A stretch of DNA of 64,000 nucleotides from Candidatus Phosphoribacter baldrii (GCA_016704565.1 JADIZV010000002.1:496001-560000); one strand, 5' to 3'. Positions 19,101-26,808 are shown, counted from the stretch's first letter. Made by a program: numbers and translations. Notes: generated from the sequence alone by a model not told the origin.

Positions 19101-19175
19101 TGCGGGACCAAGATGCGCCCCGCCGGCTCCTGCTACGTCTGCGAAGGCTGCGGCAGCACCAGCGGCTGCAGCTGA
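16174..19175 (+). CDS. nrdJ: Vitamin B12-dependent (class II) ribonucleotide reductase, one-base frameshift
   Basis: Makes deoxyribonucleotides with adenosylcobalamin. The ATG at 16174 follows AGGGAGGA. The protein is encoded in two frames: residues up to FNVGTPS (about 16619) in the first, then from PQQVSACFILSVDDSMDS in the second. The junction reads AGCCACAG; one extra C would restore TPSPQQVSACF, the family sequence. Downstream are the phosphate/substrate signatures GGSGAGLNLSRIR and NPCSEYMSLDNSSCNLASLN, and a C-terminal Cys-rich tail (MCMTCGTKM ... CEGCGST). Total length near 1000 residues is normal. No slippery heptamer is seen, so programmed frameshifting is unlikely. An essential gene broken this way suggests a base-call error. 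Confidence 0.95.
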
Positions 19176-19202
19176 AAGCGAGCCATATTCAACGGATGCA
19201 AC

Positions 19203-19235
19203 GTTGGGGCCGCTCGTCCAGCGGGCGGCCCCAAC
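19203..19235 (+). terminator. Terminator after nrdJ
   Basis: A perfect 11-bp stem, GTTGGGGCCGC with GCGGCCCCAAC, and an 11-base loop, 28 nt after the nrdJ stop. No U run follows. It marks the boundary between core chromosome and the foreign island. Confidence 0.8.
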
Positions 19236-19326
19236 ATCTCGTGACGAGGTTACAGTCGATCGAGCCCTGTTCAACCGAAGTAACTTGCGGGGCCATTCAC
19301 GCCCTAGCCGCGATGGGAGAGTAATC

Positions 19327-19698
19327 ATGACCGACAAGAAGGTTGTATTCGTCGCGTTCGCGATCGAAGACGAGAGGATGCGGGACCTCTTCAAGGGACA
19401 ATCCCTGCACCCGCGCCACCCCTACGAGTTCATCGACATGTCGGTCAAGAAGCCGTACGACACTGAGTGGAAAGAAAAGGTCCGCACCCGGATTCGCCGC
19501 TCCGACGGAATTGTGGCTTTGGTCAGTAAGAACTCGCTCACGTCATCTGGTCAGAAGTGGGAGATCCAGTGCGCCAAGGAGGAGGGGAAGAAGATCCGAG
19601 GCATCTGGATCTACTCCAATGACCGGACTGCGCTGGCGGGCGTCCAAACCGTCGAATGGACCGACGCTAACGTGGCGAATTTCATCGACTCGCTCTGA
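19327..19698 (+). CDS. TIR-domain protein, Thoeris ThsB-like
   Basis: A 123-residue single-domain protein of the TIR/DUF1863 (ThsB-like) group. It has the first strand KVVFVAFAIEDERMRDLF, the middle strands IVALVSKNSLTS and the catalytic-Glu helix QKWEIQCAKEEGKKI, equivalent to the RYEI...KGNKI region of ThsB. In Thoeris defence such proteins sense phage and convert NAD+ to a cyclic ADP-ribose-type signal. The ATG follows a GGGAGAG site. The next gene, encoding a caspase-like protease, starts 3 nt after the stop, so they form an operon. This gene pairing is that of type IV Thoeris. Base composition is visibly less GC-rich than the flanking core genes. Confidence 0.85.
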   Translation: MTDKKVVFVAFAIEDERMRDLFKGQSLHPRHPYEFIDMSVKKPYDTEWKEKVRTRIRRSDGIVALVSKNSLTSSGQKWEIQCAKEEGKKIRGIWIYSNDRTALAGVQTVEWTDANVANFIDSL

Positions 19699-19701
19699 GC
19701 T

Positions 19702-20682
19702 ATGCGTAAGGCACTCATCGTGGGGATCGACTACTACGAGTCGATAGTATCGCTGCACGGAGCAGCCAATGACGCGCACAATGTCAAGGGGGTCCTGGAC
19801 CGGCACGCCGACGGGACCACGAACTTCACTCAGCCCAAGTTGCTTGTGGCGACGAGCGAGGATAGTGCCGTGTCGCGAACCGAGTTGCGCGAATCCGTCC
19901 AGGAACTGTTTCGGGACAAGGCCGACATCGCGCTGTTCTACTTCTCGGGCCACGGCTATATCGACAGCACGGGCGGATTCCTGTGCCCTAGCGACTGTGC
20001 TGACGGCCATGACGGACTCGCCCTCAGCGATGTGATGACGTTGGCCAGTCAGTCCCCGGCGGAGAACAAGGTCATCATCCTCGACTGCTGCCACAGCGGA
20101 GGAGCGGGGAACAATCCGATTTCTCCCGCGTTTGCCGAGATCAAGGACGGCGTGACGATTCTCACCGCGTCAACGGCGAAACAGTATTCACTGGAATCGA
20201 ATGGTTCTGGGGTGTTCACCAACCTCCTCGTGGATGCTCTCAGCGGTGCCGCGGCTAACCTGGTTGGTGAGGTTACGCCGGGCAGTGTGTACGCACATGT
20301 CGATCAATCGCTAGGGCCTTGGGCCCAGCGGCCGGTCTTCAAGACCAACGTTGAGCGCTTCGTTTCACTGCGAAAGGCAGAAGCTCCGATCGCATTGACA
20401 GCTTTGCAGAGGCTGACCGAGCTGTTTCAGGACCCGGCGTTGGAACTCCCGTTGGATCCGTCCTACGAGCCCGAGCGTAATGGGAGCGAGCCCCCGGGCA
20501 CTCCGCTGCCGGATCCCCTGAAGAACGCAGATTTCGCGATCTTGCAGGAACTCGCAAAGGTCAACCTCGTACGGCCCGTTGGGGAGAAGCACATGTGGCA
20601 CGCAGCGATGAACTCAAAGGCTTGCGAACTGACCGTCCTTGGTCAGCATTACTGGGGACTAGTCAACCAAGAGCTCATCTAA
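19702..20682 (+). CDS. Caspase-like protease (peptidase C14), putative Thoeris effector
   Basis: A 326-residue protein. The N-terminal caspase-like domain (about 1-225) starts KALIVGIDYYE and carries the catalytic dyad His84 in FSGHGYID and Cys130 in LDCCHSGG, the metacaspase-type arrangement. The C-terminal part after a Pro-rich linker (about 250-275) is a small winged-helix-like module ending MNSKACELTVLGQHYWGLV, seen at the end of other bacterial caspase-like proteins. With the TIR gene directly upstream, the expected role is an abortive-infection protease switched on by the TIR product (known for type IV Thoeris, inferred here). Its TAA overlaps the next ATG (TAATG). Confidence 0.85.
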   Translation: MRKALIVGIDYYESIVSLHGAANDAHNVKGVLDRHADGTTNFTQPKLLVATSEDSAVSRTELRESVQELFRDKADIALFYFSGHGYIDSTGGFLCPSDCADGHDGLALSDVMTLASQSPAENKVIILDCCHSGGAGNNPISPAFAEIKDGVTILTASTAKQYSLESNGSGVFTNLLVDALSGAAANLVGEVTPGSVYAHVDQSLGPWAQRPVFKTNVERFVSLRKAEAPIALTALQRLTELFQDPALELPLDPSYEPERNGSEPPGTPLPDPLKNADFAILQELAKVNLVRPVGEKHMWHAAMNSKACELTVLGQHYWGLVNQELI

Positions 20683-20981
20683 TGTCCGAGAGCGACAGGA
20701 TCCGACAGGTCCTCGAGAGCAAGAGGATCCTCGATCGGCTCGCCTCGATCGAGCACGAGCGATGGGCCCACTGGCAACGCTACGTCCATGCCCACTGCCA
20801 ACGACGTGACGATGGGTCCCTCGTCATCCCACCAGATCTTGTCGCAAGGTGGGAGCGGCAGATCGAGACGCCGTTTGTCAACCTCCCGGAGGGAGAACAG
20901 GAGAGCGATCGCGAACAGGTCCAGCGATACCTGCCAGTCGTCATCAGAGCACTGGAGGACTGGCAGGCCCTGGACAGCTAG
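20682..20981 (+). CDS. Small RyR-like domain protein, third gene of the TIR-caspase operon
   Basis: A 99-residue protein. Translation is coupled to the caspase gene by a TAATG overlap; a longer version from 20595 would overlap that gene. The sequence has the pattern seen in bacterial RyR (ryanodine-receptor-type) domains: an E-H-x-R-W helix (IEHERWAHWQRYV near residues 23-35), then a P-x-x-x-x-x-W stretch and the L-x-E-x-E-x-x-D-R-x-x-V segment (LPEGEQESDREQVQRY near 70-85). RyR domains have been proposed to bind nucleotide-derived ligands in bacterial conflict systems. Its conserved coupling to a TIR operon suggests a sensor or regulator of the signal; this is inference. Family assignment is by motif pattern only. 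Confidence 0.65.
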   Translation: MSESDRIRQVLESKRILDRLASIEHERWAHWQRYVHAHCQRRDDGSLVIPPDLVARWERQIETPFVNLPEGEQESDREQVQRYLPVVIRALEDWQALDS

Positions 20982-21030
20982 CGAGAGCAGGGGCGCGACG
21001 CTTGGCCCGCAGGCCTTGGGTGATCCATCC

Positions 21031-21053
21031 GCATCAATGATGCATATAATGCA
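21031..21053 (+). promoter_or_regulatory. Promoter with overlapping palindromes before the recombinase
   Basis: A TATAAT hexamer at 21045-21050 lies inside TGCAT-ATA-ATGCA (21041-21053), and GCATCA-A-TGATGC (21031-21043) adjoins it. The recombinase GTG is at 21057, so the transcript would be almost leaderless. The palindromes are good candidates for autoregulation by the HTH protein encoded in the same module. Confidence 0.55.
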
Positions 21054-21056
21054 ACA

Positions 21057-22163
21057 GTGACGAACGTTGTTGCGGGACGATTCCCCGGGGTTGCCCCTTC
21101 TGTGGATCCCGAGCGCATCGTCTTCGACGCGATGCAGGAAGGGTGGGCCGCTCAACAGAGGTCGCGGCAGTTGAAGGCCTCGACGATCGAGGGCCGGCTG
21201 GCTGTCGTGAGGCGCTTCGCGGAGTACACCAACCAGTACCCATGGCAGTGGACAGCAACCGAGTTCGAAGCCTTCGTCACCAGCCTGGTCGGGGCTCGAC
21301 CGACGACGATCCGCGGCTACCAAGCAGCCTTGCGAATCTTCCTGGAGTACGTCACGAGCGCGGACTACGAGTGGGTAAGCCGATGCAAGGACGAGTTCGG
21401 GTCTGCCCCGACCCAGGTCGTCACCGAGTGGAACAGCTACCACCACACCACGCCTTACGAAGGCGACCCCGGACGCCGCCCACTCACCTACGACGAGGTT
21501 CAGGCACTATTCGACGCCGCTGACGGTCTCGTGGAGAGCATTCGTTGCCGAGGCCGGAAAGGCGCGATCGCCGCGCAGCGTGACGCCATCGTCCTCAAGG
21601 TGGTGTATGCCTTTGGGCTTCGACGCCGCGAGCTCTGGGGCCTTGACCTCGCCGATCTCCACGGCAACCCCAAGGTGCCCGAGTACGGCAAGGCGGGCTG
21701 TCTGTTCGTGAGATGGGGCAAGAGTTCGCGTGGCGGTCCTCCGAAGCGTCGATCCGTATTGCTGGTGCCGGAGATGGACTGGGTCGTTGCCTCGGTGCGG
21801 CAGTGGATCGATGAACTGAGACCGATGTTCGGGCCGACGGGCCACCCTGCGCTGTTCCTCTCCGAGCGAGCTGGACGTCTCTCTCTGAGGTCGATCAACC
21901 GAGCGTTCAACGACGCCCGCGAGGAAGCGGGCCTGCCCGGAGAACTGGACTTGCACTCGCTCCGCCACTCCTACGTGACCCACCTGATCGAGTTCGACTA
22001 CCCGGAACGCTTCGTTCAGGACCAGGTAGGCCACCAATACGCCTCCACCACAGCGGTCTACGCCGGCGTCTCAGACGATTACCGGCATCGGCTGCTTCAG
22101 CGCGTCATCGACCGGGACCGACACCGATGGGAGATCACTCATGATCCGCAAGATGGGCTATGA
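21057..22163 (+). CDS. Tyrosine recombinase/integrase (first gene of a three-gene module)
   Basis: Site-specific recombinase of 368 residues. An N-terminal SAM-like core-binding domain (about 20-110, SRQLKASTIEGRLAVVRRF) is followed by the catalytic domain with the active-site residues in FGLRRRELW (Arg), HSLRHSYVTHL (His-x-x-Arg), VGHQYASTT (His) and the nucleophile Tyr in AVYAGVS. All catalytic residues are present, so it should be active. The start is a GTG just after a TATAAT promoter. It overlaps the next HTH gene by 23 nt. Together with that gene and the zinc-ribbon protein it forms a recombinase trio found on actinobacterial mobile elements. Confidence 0.93.
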   Translation: MTNVVAGRFPGVAPSVDPERIVFDAMQEGWAAQQRSRQLKASTIEGRLAVVRRFAEYTNQYPWQWTATEFEAFVTSLVGARPTTIRGYQAALRIFLEYVTSADYEWVSRCKDEFGSAPTQVVTEWNSYHHTTPYEGDPGRRPLTYDEVQALFDAADGLVESIRCRGRKGAIAAQRDAIVLKVVYAFGLRRRELWGLDLADLHGNPKVPEYGKAGCLFVRWGKSSRGGPPKRRSVLLVPEMDWVVASVRQWIDELRPMFGPTGHPALFLSERAGRLSLRSINRAFNDAREEAGLPGELDLHSLRHSYVTHLIEFDYPERFVQDQVGHQYASTTAVYAGVSDDYRHRLLQRVIDRDRHRWEITHDPQDGL

Positions 22164-22465
22164 CTGGCACTTGCGCCAGCTCATGGCAACGCATGGCATG
22201 TTCCAAACGAGCGACCTGCTTCCACTCCTCGAGGAGCGAGGCATTCATCTATCACGGGAGCAGGTCTACCGGCTGGTGACCCAGCCGCCGCAGCGGCTGT
22301 CCATGGACACCCCTCGCAGCGCTGTGCGACATCCTCGGGTGTGGGCCGGGAGACCTCATCAGCGTGTCGGTGGTGAATCGGGAGGTTGCCAAGACCGGCA
22401 CGACGGCAGCTCGTGAGCAACCTCCCGTTCGACGCACGACAATCCGGCGGCCCAAGGGTCTATGA
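22141..22465 (+). CDS. XRE-like HTH protein (second gene of the module), one-base frameshift
   Basis: The first 58 codons read a small HTH protein: WHLRQLMATHGMFQTSDLLP then LEERGIHLSREQVYRLV, typical of the Cro/XRE-type proteins found with tyrosine recombinases. After SMDT the frame breaks. One frame over, it continues LAALCDILGCGPGDLISVSV to a stop at 22465, the expected end of the family domain. The break is at a run of four C (about 22307-22310) where three would keep the frame. So the protein is about 107 residues if intact. Its role is probably DNA binding at the element ends or promoter control (inference). Confidence 0.75.
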
Positions 22466-24701
22466 CGTGCTCTCCTGGCCGACTGATCCACGGCTGGTCG
22501 AGGCGATCTGTCGGTTGCTGGACAACCCCGACGTCCGGGACTCTGTTGCCGAGATTCTCGGTGGGCTCAACCTGTACCCCAAGGTCCAAGCCAAGTTGCT
22601 CAGCTACTTGGACAGCCACCCCGATGCTCTGGTGTCAGGACGATCGGACGGCCCTGCAAGTCGCCTGCGCCTTCTCAAGGCCCTTGCCGAGACACACCCA
22701 GGGCTCGTCGTCCCAGCCAAGTGCTCGGGTTGCGGGCGTCAAGTGGTTCTCAACCGCTGGGGCGCCAACGGCGACCGAGTCTGCGGCACCTGCTATCTCG
22801 CCAATCGGCTTGTCCCCTGCGGGCGTTGCGGCCGCATCAGGCCAGTCGGCGGCCGCCACTCCACGGATGGCCTGGTCTGCACGGCGTGCATCAGGCATGA
22901 TCCGGCGCGTCGCCAGGAATGCTCCCTCTGCGGCCGGGTCAACCCCGTAGCAGCCCGAACTCCAGGTGGCGAGCCCCTGTGCCAGACCTGCCGACCGCGG
23001 GAGAGCTTCGTCTGCCTGAGTTGCGGGCGCACGCACACGGTGAAGAGCCTCAACGTCGCCGGTGCTGCCTTGTGCTGGGCCTGCTACAAGCGTCACCACA
23101 AGCAGGCGTGTTCTGACTGCGGTCGAGAGCACGCGCAGGTCCCCCGGCGGGGACCACGGGGGGAGCGACTATGCGACCGATGCTGGGACCCGAGACCGGT
23201 CTCTTGCCGGGACTGTGGCAAGGGCACGTCGCCCAAAGTCAGGCGGGTCAATGGCGGGCATCTCTGTTACGCCTGCTACGTCCTCAGTCGCCCGCAACGA
23301 CCCTGCGGGGCGTGCGGTCGTACCTCGCCCGTGTGGGCCGAGCTTCCCCTCGGACCTGTGTGCAGCGCCTGCTACCAACAGATCCGCACCAAGCCTCACC
23401 CTTGCTTTCAGTGCGGCGAGAGTAGACCCCTGGTCGGGATCGCCAGCGGTGATCGCCGGATCTGCGGTGCATGCGCGGGCCAACGACGCCCGTGGACCTG
23501 CCACGCCTGCGGTGTCCTCGCTGCTCCCTACTCTCGTGGACGATGTCCGAGGTGCACCGCTCAGGAAGAACTGATGTCTGTGATCTCACGCGACGGTGAT
23601 GTGGTTGAGAGCCTCAGACCGCTGCTGGACTACTTCGACATCGAGAACCGCCCCATGACCGCGATTGGCTGGACGCGCAGCCGATCCGCGGCCATCCTTC
23701 GCGAACTCCTCAACGGCAAAGGTCTGAGCCACGAGGCGCTCGATGCCGAGAACAACACCGCAGCCGCCAACTTCCTTCGAGCACTTCTCATGTTCACCGG
23801 AGTCTTGCCAGGTCGTGCATCGGAACTAGACGACACCCTTGAGTGGCTGACCCAGCGACTTGGCGCCGTACAGCCCCAGCACCAGACGATCGTTCGACGG
23901 TACGCGATGTGGCACGTACTGCGACGGGCGAAGGGGCGCCCTCACCGCCCGGCAACTCGTCATCACGCACGCGAACGTCTCCTCCTCGCCCTACGCCTTC
24001 TGTCGTGGCTGGAAGCCGAAGGGCATGGGCTCCAAGAGTTGTCGCAGTCGGGGTTCGACCGTTGGCTCGCCAATGGACCGCCGGCTCGCGTGGAGATCCG
24101 TGACTTCATCAGCTGGGCCCATCGCCAAGGCTTGGTGGACGAGCTGCGGGTACCGCTGCGGCGACATAGCCAGCCATCGGAGTTCCTCCCCACGGATCGG
24201 CGCTGGGAGACGCTTCACCGGTGCATCGTCGACTCCTCACTTCCGTTAAACATCCGTGTGGCTGGCGCCCTCCTTCTCCTTTTCGCCCTCGGGCCGACCG
24301 CCTTGACCACGATGAGCGTGGAACAGGTCGTCGAACATGAAGGCCGCGTCGAACTCATCGTCGGGCGAACGCCGATCCACCTCCCTGACTCTCTAGCGGA
24401 TCTCGTGCTGCAGCAGCGGAAAGTGGCCGAAGAGTCGATGAGCGGCTGGCTCTTCCCCGGTCAACACCCCGGCCGACACCTCAACCCCGGCAGTCTGGCA
24501 GCACGCACGAAGCAGTGCTTGGGAATCGGAGTCCGTCCTTCCAGGAACGCCGCACTCGCGCATCTCGCTAAGGAGCTGCCCGTCCCCGTACTCGCGGATT
24601 ACCTCGGCCTGGCACACACCACCGCTTCCCAGTGGGCTGCCCTGGTCGAGCGCCAGTGGACTGAGTACGTCGTCCTGCGCCGAGCTCAGGATCCGGCGTG
24701 A
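22413..24701 (+). CDS. Zinc-ribbon array fused to a catalytically dead recombinase fold (third gene)
   Basis: A protein of about 762 residues. Residues ~100-390 contain 18 CxxC motifs, i.e. nine tandem zinc ribbons with linkers of similar length. The C-terminal half (~440-760) resembles a tyrosine recombinase: a core-binding helical domain followed by a catalytic-like domain. The first Arg motif is replaced (FALGPTALTT), the His-x-x-Arg motif reads ALAHLAKELP, and the nucleophile position reads TASQWAAL, so the active-site Arg and Tyr are missing. It likely acts as a DNA-binding accessory to the active recombinase (inference). The start is uncertain: TTG 22386, GTG 22413 and later sites are possible. 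It overlaps the HTH gene. Confidence 0.8.
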   Translation: MSNLPFDARQSGGPRVYDVLSWPTDPRLVEAICRLLDNPDVRDSVAEILGGLNLYPKVQAKLLSYLDSHPDALVSGRSDGPASRLRLLKALAETHPGLVVPAKCSGCGRQVVLNRWGANGDRVCGTCYLANRLVPCGRCGRIRPVGGRHSTDGLVCTACIRHDPARRQECSLCGRVNPVAARTPGGEPLCQTCRPRESFVCLSCGRTHTVKSLNVAGAALCWACYKRHHKQACSDCGREHAQVPRRGPRGERLCDRCWDPRPVSCRDCGKGTSPKVRRVNGGHLCYACYVLSRPQRPCGACGRTSPVWAELPLGPVCSACYQQIRTKPHPCFQCGESRPLVGIASGDRRICGACAGQRRPWTCHACGVLAAPYSRGRCPRCTAQEELMSVISRDGDVVESLRPLLDYFDIENRPMTAIGWTRSRSAAILRELLNGKGLSHEALDAENNTAAANFLRALLMFTGVLPGRASELDDTLEWLTQRLGAVQPQHQTIVRRYAMWHVLRRAKGRPHRPATRHHARERLLLALRLLSWLEAEGHGLQELSQSGFDRWLANGPPARVEIRDFISWAHRQGLVDELRVPLRRHSQPSEFLPTDRRWETLHRCIVDSSLPLNIRVAGALLLLFALGPTALTTMSVEQVVEHEGRVELIVGRTPIHLPDSLADLVLQQRKVAEESMSGWLFPGQHPGRHLNPGSLAARTKQCLGIGVRPSRNAALAHLAKELPVPVLADYLGLAHTTASQWAALVERQWTEYVVLRRAQDPA

Positions 24702-24779
24702 GGAACGCTGGTCGGGTTGAACACCGCCAGGCGCTTACCTCAGGATCCACGCGGGCGCCAGGCCTCCCGCCGTCGGTCG

Positions 24780-25598
24780 TCAACCTCGCCGGCGGCTGCG
24801 TTGACCGCGATTGGTGCGTGTCGGTGGCGGAGACGTCCCCGTCGTGCGGAACAGGTCGACCCATGCCATCGTGCTCATCGACTTGGGCACGTCGGATCCC
24901 GCGAGTCTGTGCTTGAGCAACCAGGACGTGGCGTCCTTCGGACTTCCGAGGGCGGTATTGCGAGCGAGAATCTGAGCCAATCCGTGTCCCGGACCGGTGT
25001 ACACCCGATGGACAAGGGCCTGAAAGCGGCGACGATCGCGCATGCGGATGGGCGGGTCTGGGCAGCGCCGGATCGCCATCAGGCCTCCGTCGACTCCCGG
25101 AGCCGGGGTGAACGCTCGGGCCGGCACGCGACCGTGAAGGGTGAACTCGAACCATGGTGACCATTGAGCGGTCATCATGCTGGCTCCACCCACGCCGGCC
25201 CGTCGTCGGGCAACCTCCCACTGGACGAGTAGCACCGCGTCGGTCCACCCGGGTGCATGCAGGATGTGGCGGAGGATGGCAGTGGTCTGGTGGAAGGGGA
25301 GGTTCCCGACGAGCACGTGCGGATAGTCAGGGATCCTGTGCTTGAGGAAGTCGCCCTCGGTGATCGTGGCGAGACCAAGCTCTTGGTTGAGCTTTCGGGC
25401 GAGACGGGGGTCGATCTCGACGGCGTGGACGGGTCTACCAAGGCTCAGGAGTGGGCGGGTTAACGCGCCCTCGCCTGGTCCGATCTCCAAGATCGGTCCG
25501 CACGTGTCGCGGACCAGGTCGATGATGCGTCGGATCGTCTGGCGGTCGGTGAGGTAGTTCTGGCCGTGCTCGTGACGGCCGTGGCGGTAGGTGGGCAC
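24780..25598 (-). CDS. erm: 23S rRNA (adenine-2058-N6) dimethyltransferase, Erm(X)-like
   Basis: Dimethylates A2058 of 23S rRNA, giving macrolide-lincosamide-streptogramin B resistance. The N-terminus HGRHEHGQNYLTD is the Erm signature; SAM-binding motif I is ILEIGPGEGALT near residue 36, motif IV VGNLPFHQTTAILRH near 99, and QWEVARRRAGVGGASMMTAQ near 125 is characteristic of the Erm(X) group of high-GC Gram-positives. The basic C-terminal tail (RTNRGQRSRRRG) is also typical. 272 residues; GTG start. Upstream lie a leader peptide and hairpins, so expression is likely induced by drug through translational attenuation. It is convergent with the recombinase module and lies at its right flank. 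Confidence 0.93.
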   Translation of the reverse strand: MPTYRHGRHEHGQNYLTDRQTIRRIIDLVRDTCGPILEIGPGEGALTRPLLSLGRPVHAVEIDPRLARKLNQELGLATITEGDFLKHRIPDYPHVLVGNLPFHQTTAILRHILHAPGWTDAVLLVQWEVARRRAGVGGASMMTAQWSPWFEFTLHGRVPARAFTPAPGVDGGLMAIRRCPDPPIRMRDRRRFQALVHRVYTGPGHGLAQILARNTALGSPKDATSWLLKHRLAGSDVPKSMSTMAWVDLFRTTGTSPPPTRTNRGQRSRRRG

Positions 25599-25620
25599 TG
25601 CTTCGCTCCGTTGTTCGTGG

Positions 25621-25661
25621 CGGAGCCGGGCATGGCATAGCGGCCGCCCGGCATGACTCCG
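25621..25661 (-). promoter_or_regulatory. Attenuator hairpin between leader peptide and erm
   Basis: On the minus-strand transcript CGGAG (outer) and GCCGGGC (inner) pair with CTCCG and GCCCGGC around a loop. It is placed just upstream of the erm ribosome site (ACGGAGCG at about 25607-25614, minus strand). It fits the class of hairpins that block erm translation until a ribosome stalls on the leader. Confidence 0.6.
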
Positions 25662-25701
25662 GGGGCGGGAGCGTCACGAAGAGAAGTGCTGCTCGCCGCC
25701 G

Positions 25702-25746
25702 TCAGCGGCTGCGCAGGCGCAGCGAGGCAGTGCCCTGAACCAACAT
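25702..25746 (-). CDS. erm leader peptide
   Basis: A 14-codon ORF, MLVQGTASLRLRSR, ends 103 nt before the erm start. It closely resembles, as I recall it, the leader of erm(X) (sharing GTA-x-LRLR) and has the Arg-Leu-Arg motif known to cause macrolide-dependent ribosome stalling. A GGTGGTGGGC ribosome site is directly upstream. Confidence 0.82.
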   Translation of the reverse strand: MLVQGTASLRLRSR

Positions 25747-25946
25747 GCCCACCACCCTAGAGCACGGACCAGGAAGTTCCCATCGAGTATCTGAAGTACC
25801 GCCCGCGCTCACACGATGCCCTCCCTGTGAGCATTCCCCCGGCGGTGCGGACGCCGCGTCGGTCATTCCAGGGTCGAGAACTCGCAGGCTGCGAAAGGAG
25901 AACTGTGCTCACCCCGAATAGTGCACCCCTACCAGTATGTGAGTTG

Positions 25947-25970
25947 GGCGCCCCGTGTGACTGGGGCGCC
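25947..25970. terminator. Hairpin in the gene-free 25.75-26.2 kb stretch
   Basis: Perfect 8-bp stem GGCGCCCC/GGGGCGCC with an 8-base loop. It sits 16 nt before a much larger hairpin. No gene ends here on either strand that I can recognise. Confidence 0.5.
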
Positions 25971-25985
25971 ACACCACCCCGAGAC

Positions 25986-26028
25986 ACAGCGGGTGGGGCC
26001 AGAGGGGAAGCCCGGCCCCACCCGCTGT
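25986..26028 (+). terminator. Strong hairpin followed by pyrimidine tract
   Basis: A 15-bp perfect stem, ACAGCGGGTGGGGCC with GGCCCCACCCGCTGT, loop of 13 bases. On the plus strand it is followed by about 65 bases of almost pure C/T (26031-26100). A further 11-bp inverted repeat, CGCCGAGATTG/CAATCTCGGCG, spans 26100-26162. The stretch 25747-26226 contains no gene I can support; it probably is the island/core border. Confidence 0.55.
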
Positions 26029-26226
26029 CATGTCCCCCTCCCGCCTTCCCCCTCCATTCCGCCTTCCCCTTCACCCTCCCCCTTCCCTCCTCTTTCACTC
26101 GCCGAGATTGACATTGGGTGCAGGACACGCCGTGCTGATTGGTCGCAACGCCAATCTCGGCGGAGGGGAAGCCGACCCTGTGGAAAACTTCTGCAGCGTG
26201 ATCGCGGTTCCGGGCACAGTGCAGGT

Positions 26227-26661
26227 ATGAGCTTTCAGGACCTTCCGGCCGACTGGCCGCAACGACCCATCACCGATCCGGCGATCTTCACCGACGCCGT
26301 CGACCTCTTGGCCAGCGAGGCAGACCGGCGCGCCGGCGCCATTTATGTCTTGCTGTGCGAACCCGACGGCCGCCTCGCCCAACCGTGCGTCATCACCGAT
26401 CTGGACGACACGGCATACCGGAACAAGGGCGCGGTTTTCGCGCCGTTCACGCACTTCCCCGACCTGGGTCTGGTCGTCATCATCGCCCGGCCTGGGCGGG
26501 TGCAGACCGTCGACGCCGACCGTGAGTGGCACGAGGCCGCCGCGAGGGTATGCCGTGACGCCGGGATGCCGCTCTTGGCTGTCGCCGTGGCCACGCCACC
26601 GGCGATCTGGCGCGTCGACGACCAGATCGACAGCGCCATGACGGTGACCCGTTCAGCCTGA
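26227..26661 (+). CDS. Conserved actinobacterial hypothetical protein
   Basis: A 144-residue soluble protein of unknown function. The start ATG at 26227 is chosen because the sequence before it in this frame is low-complexity. The N-terminus reads SFQDLPADWPQRPITDPAIF, followed by alternating strands and helices (AIYVLLCEPDGRLAQPCVI, LGLVVIIARPGRVQ, AGMPLLAVAVATP), consistent with a small alpha/beta fold, perhaps of the RadC/JAB type, but without its metal-binding motif. Codon use and the presence of two host heptamers mark it as core, so the foreign island ends before it. No functional neighbour is apparent. Confidence 0.7.
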   Translation: MSFQDLPADWPQRPITDPAIFTDAVDLLASEADRRAGAIYVLLCEPDGRLAQPCVITDLDDTAYRNKGAVFAPFTHFPDLGLVVIIARPGRVQTVDADREWHEAAARVCRDAGMPLLAVAVATPPAIWRVDDQIDSAMTVTRSA

Positions 26662-26808
26662 GATCGGCGCGCGGCCTCGCCATGTGATTCAACACTCAAC
26701 CACGTGGGACCAACGGCCCTGCGACACGTCGGGACGTCTCGCTGACGATTGATGTGTCAACCAGACACCCGACTCCGGCCCTGCCGGAACGACAAGGACA
26801 CGATCCTG

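Noticed and set aside
16554..19394. 946-codon open frame on the minus strand across nrdJ
   Set aside because: Mirror of strong codon bias in a GC-rich gene; its sequence is low-complexity (Arg/Gly/Asp/Val-rich) and the plus strand clearly encodes NrdJ.
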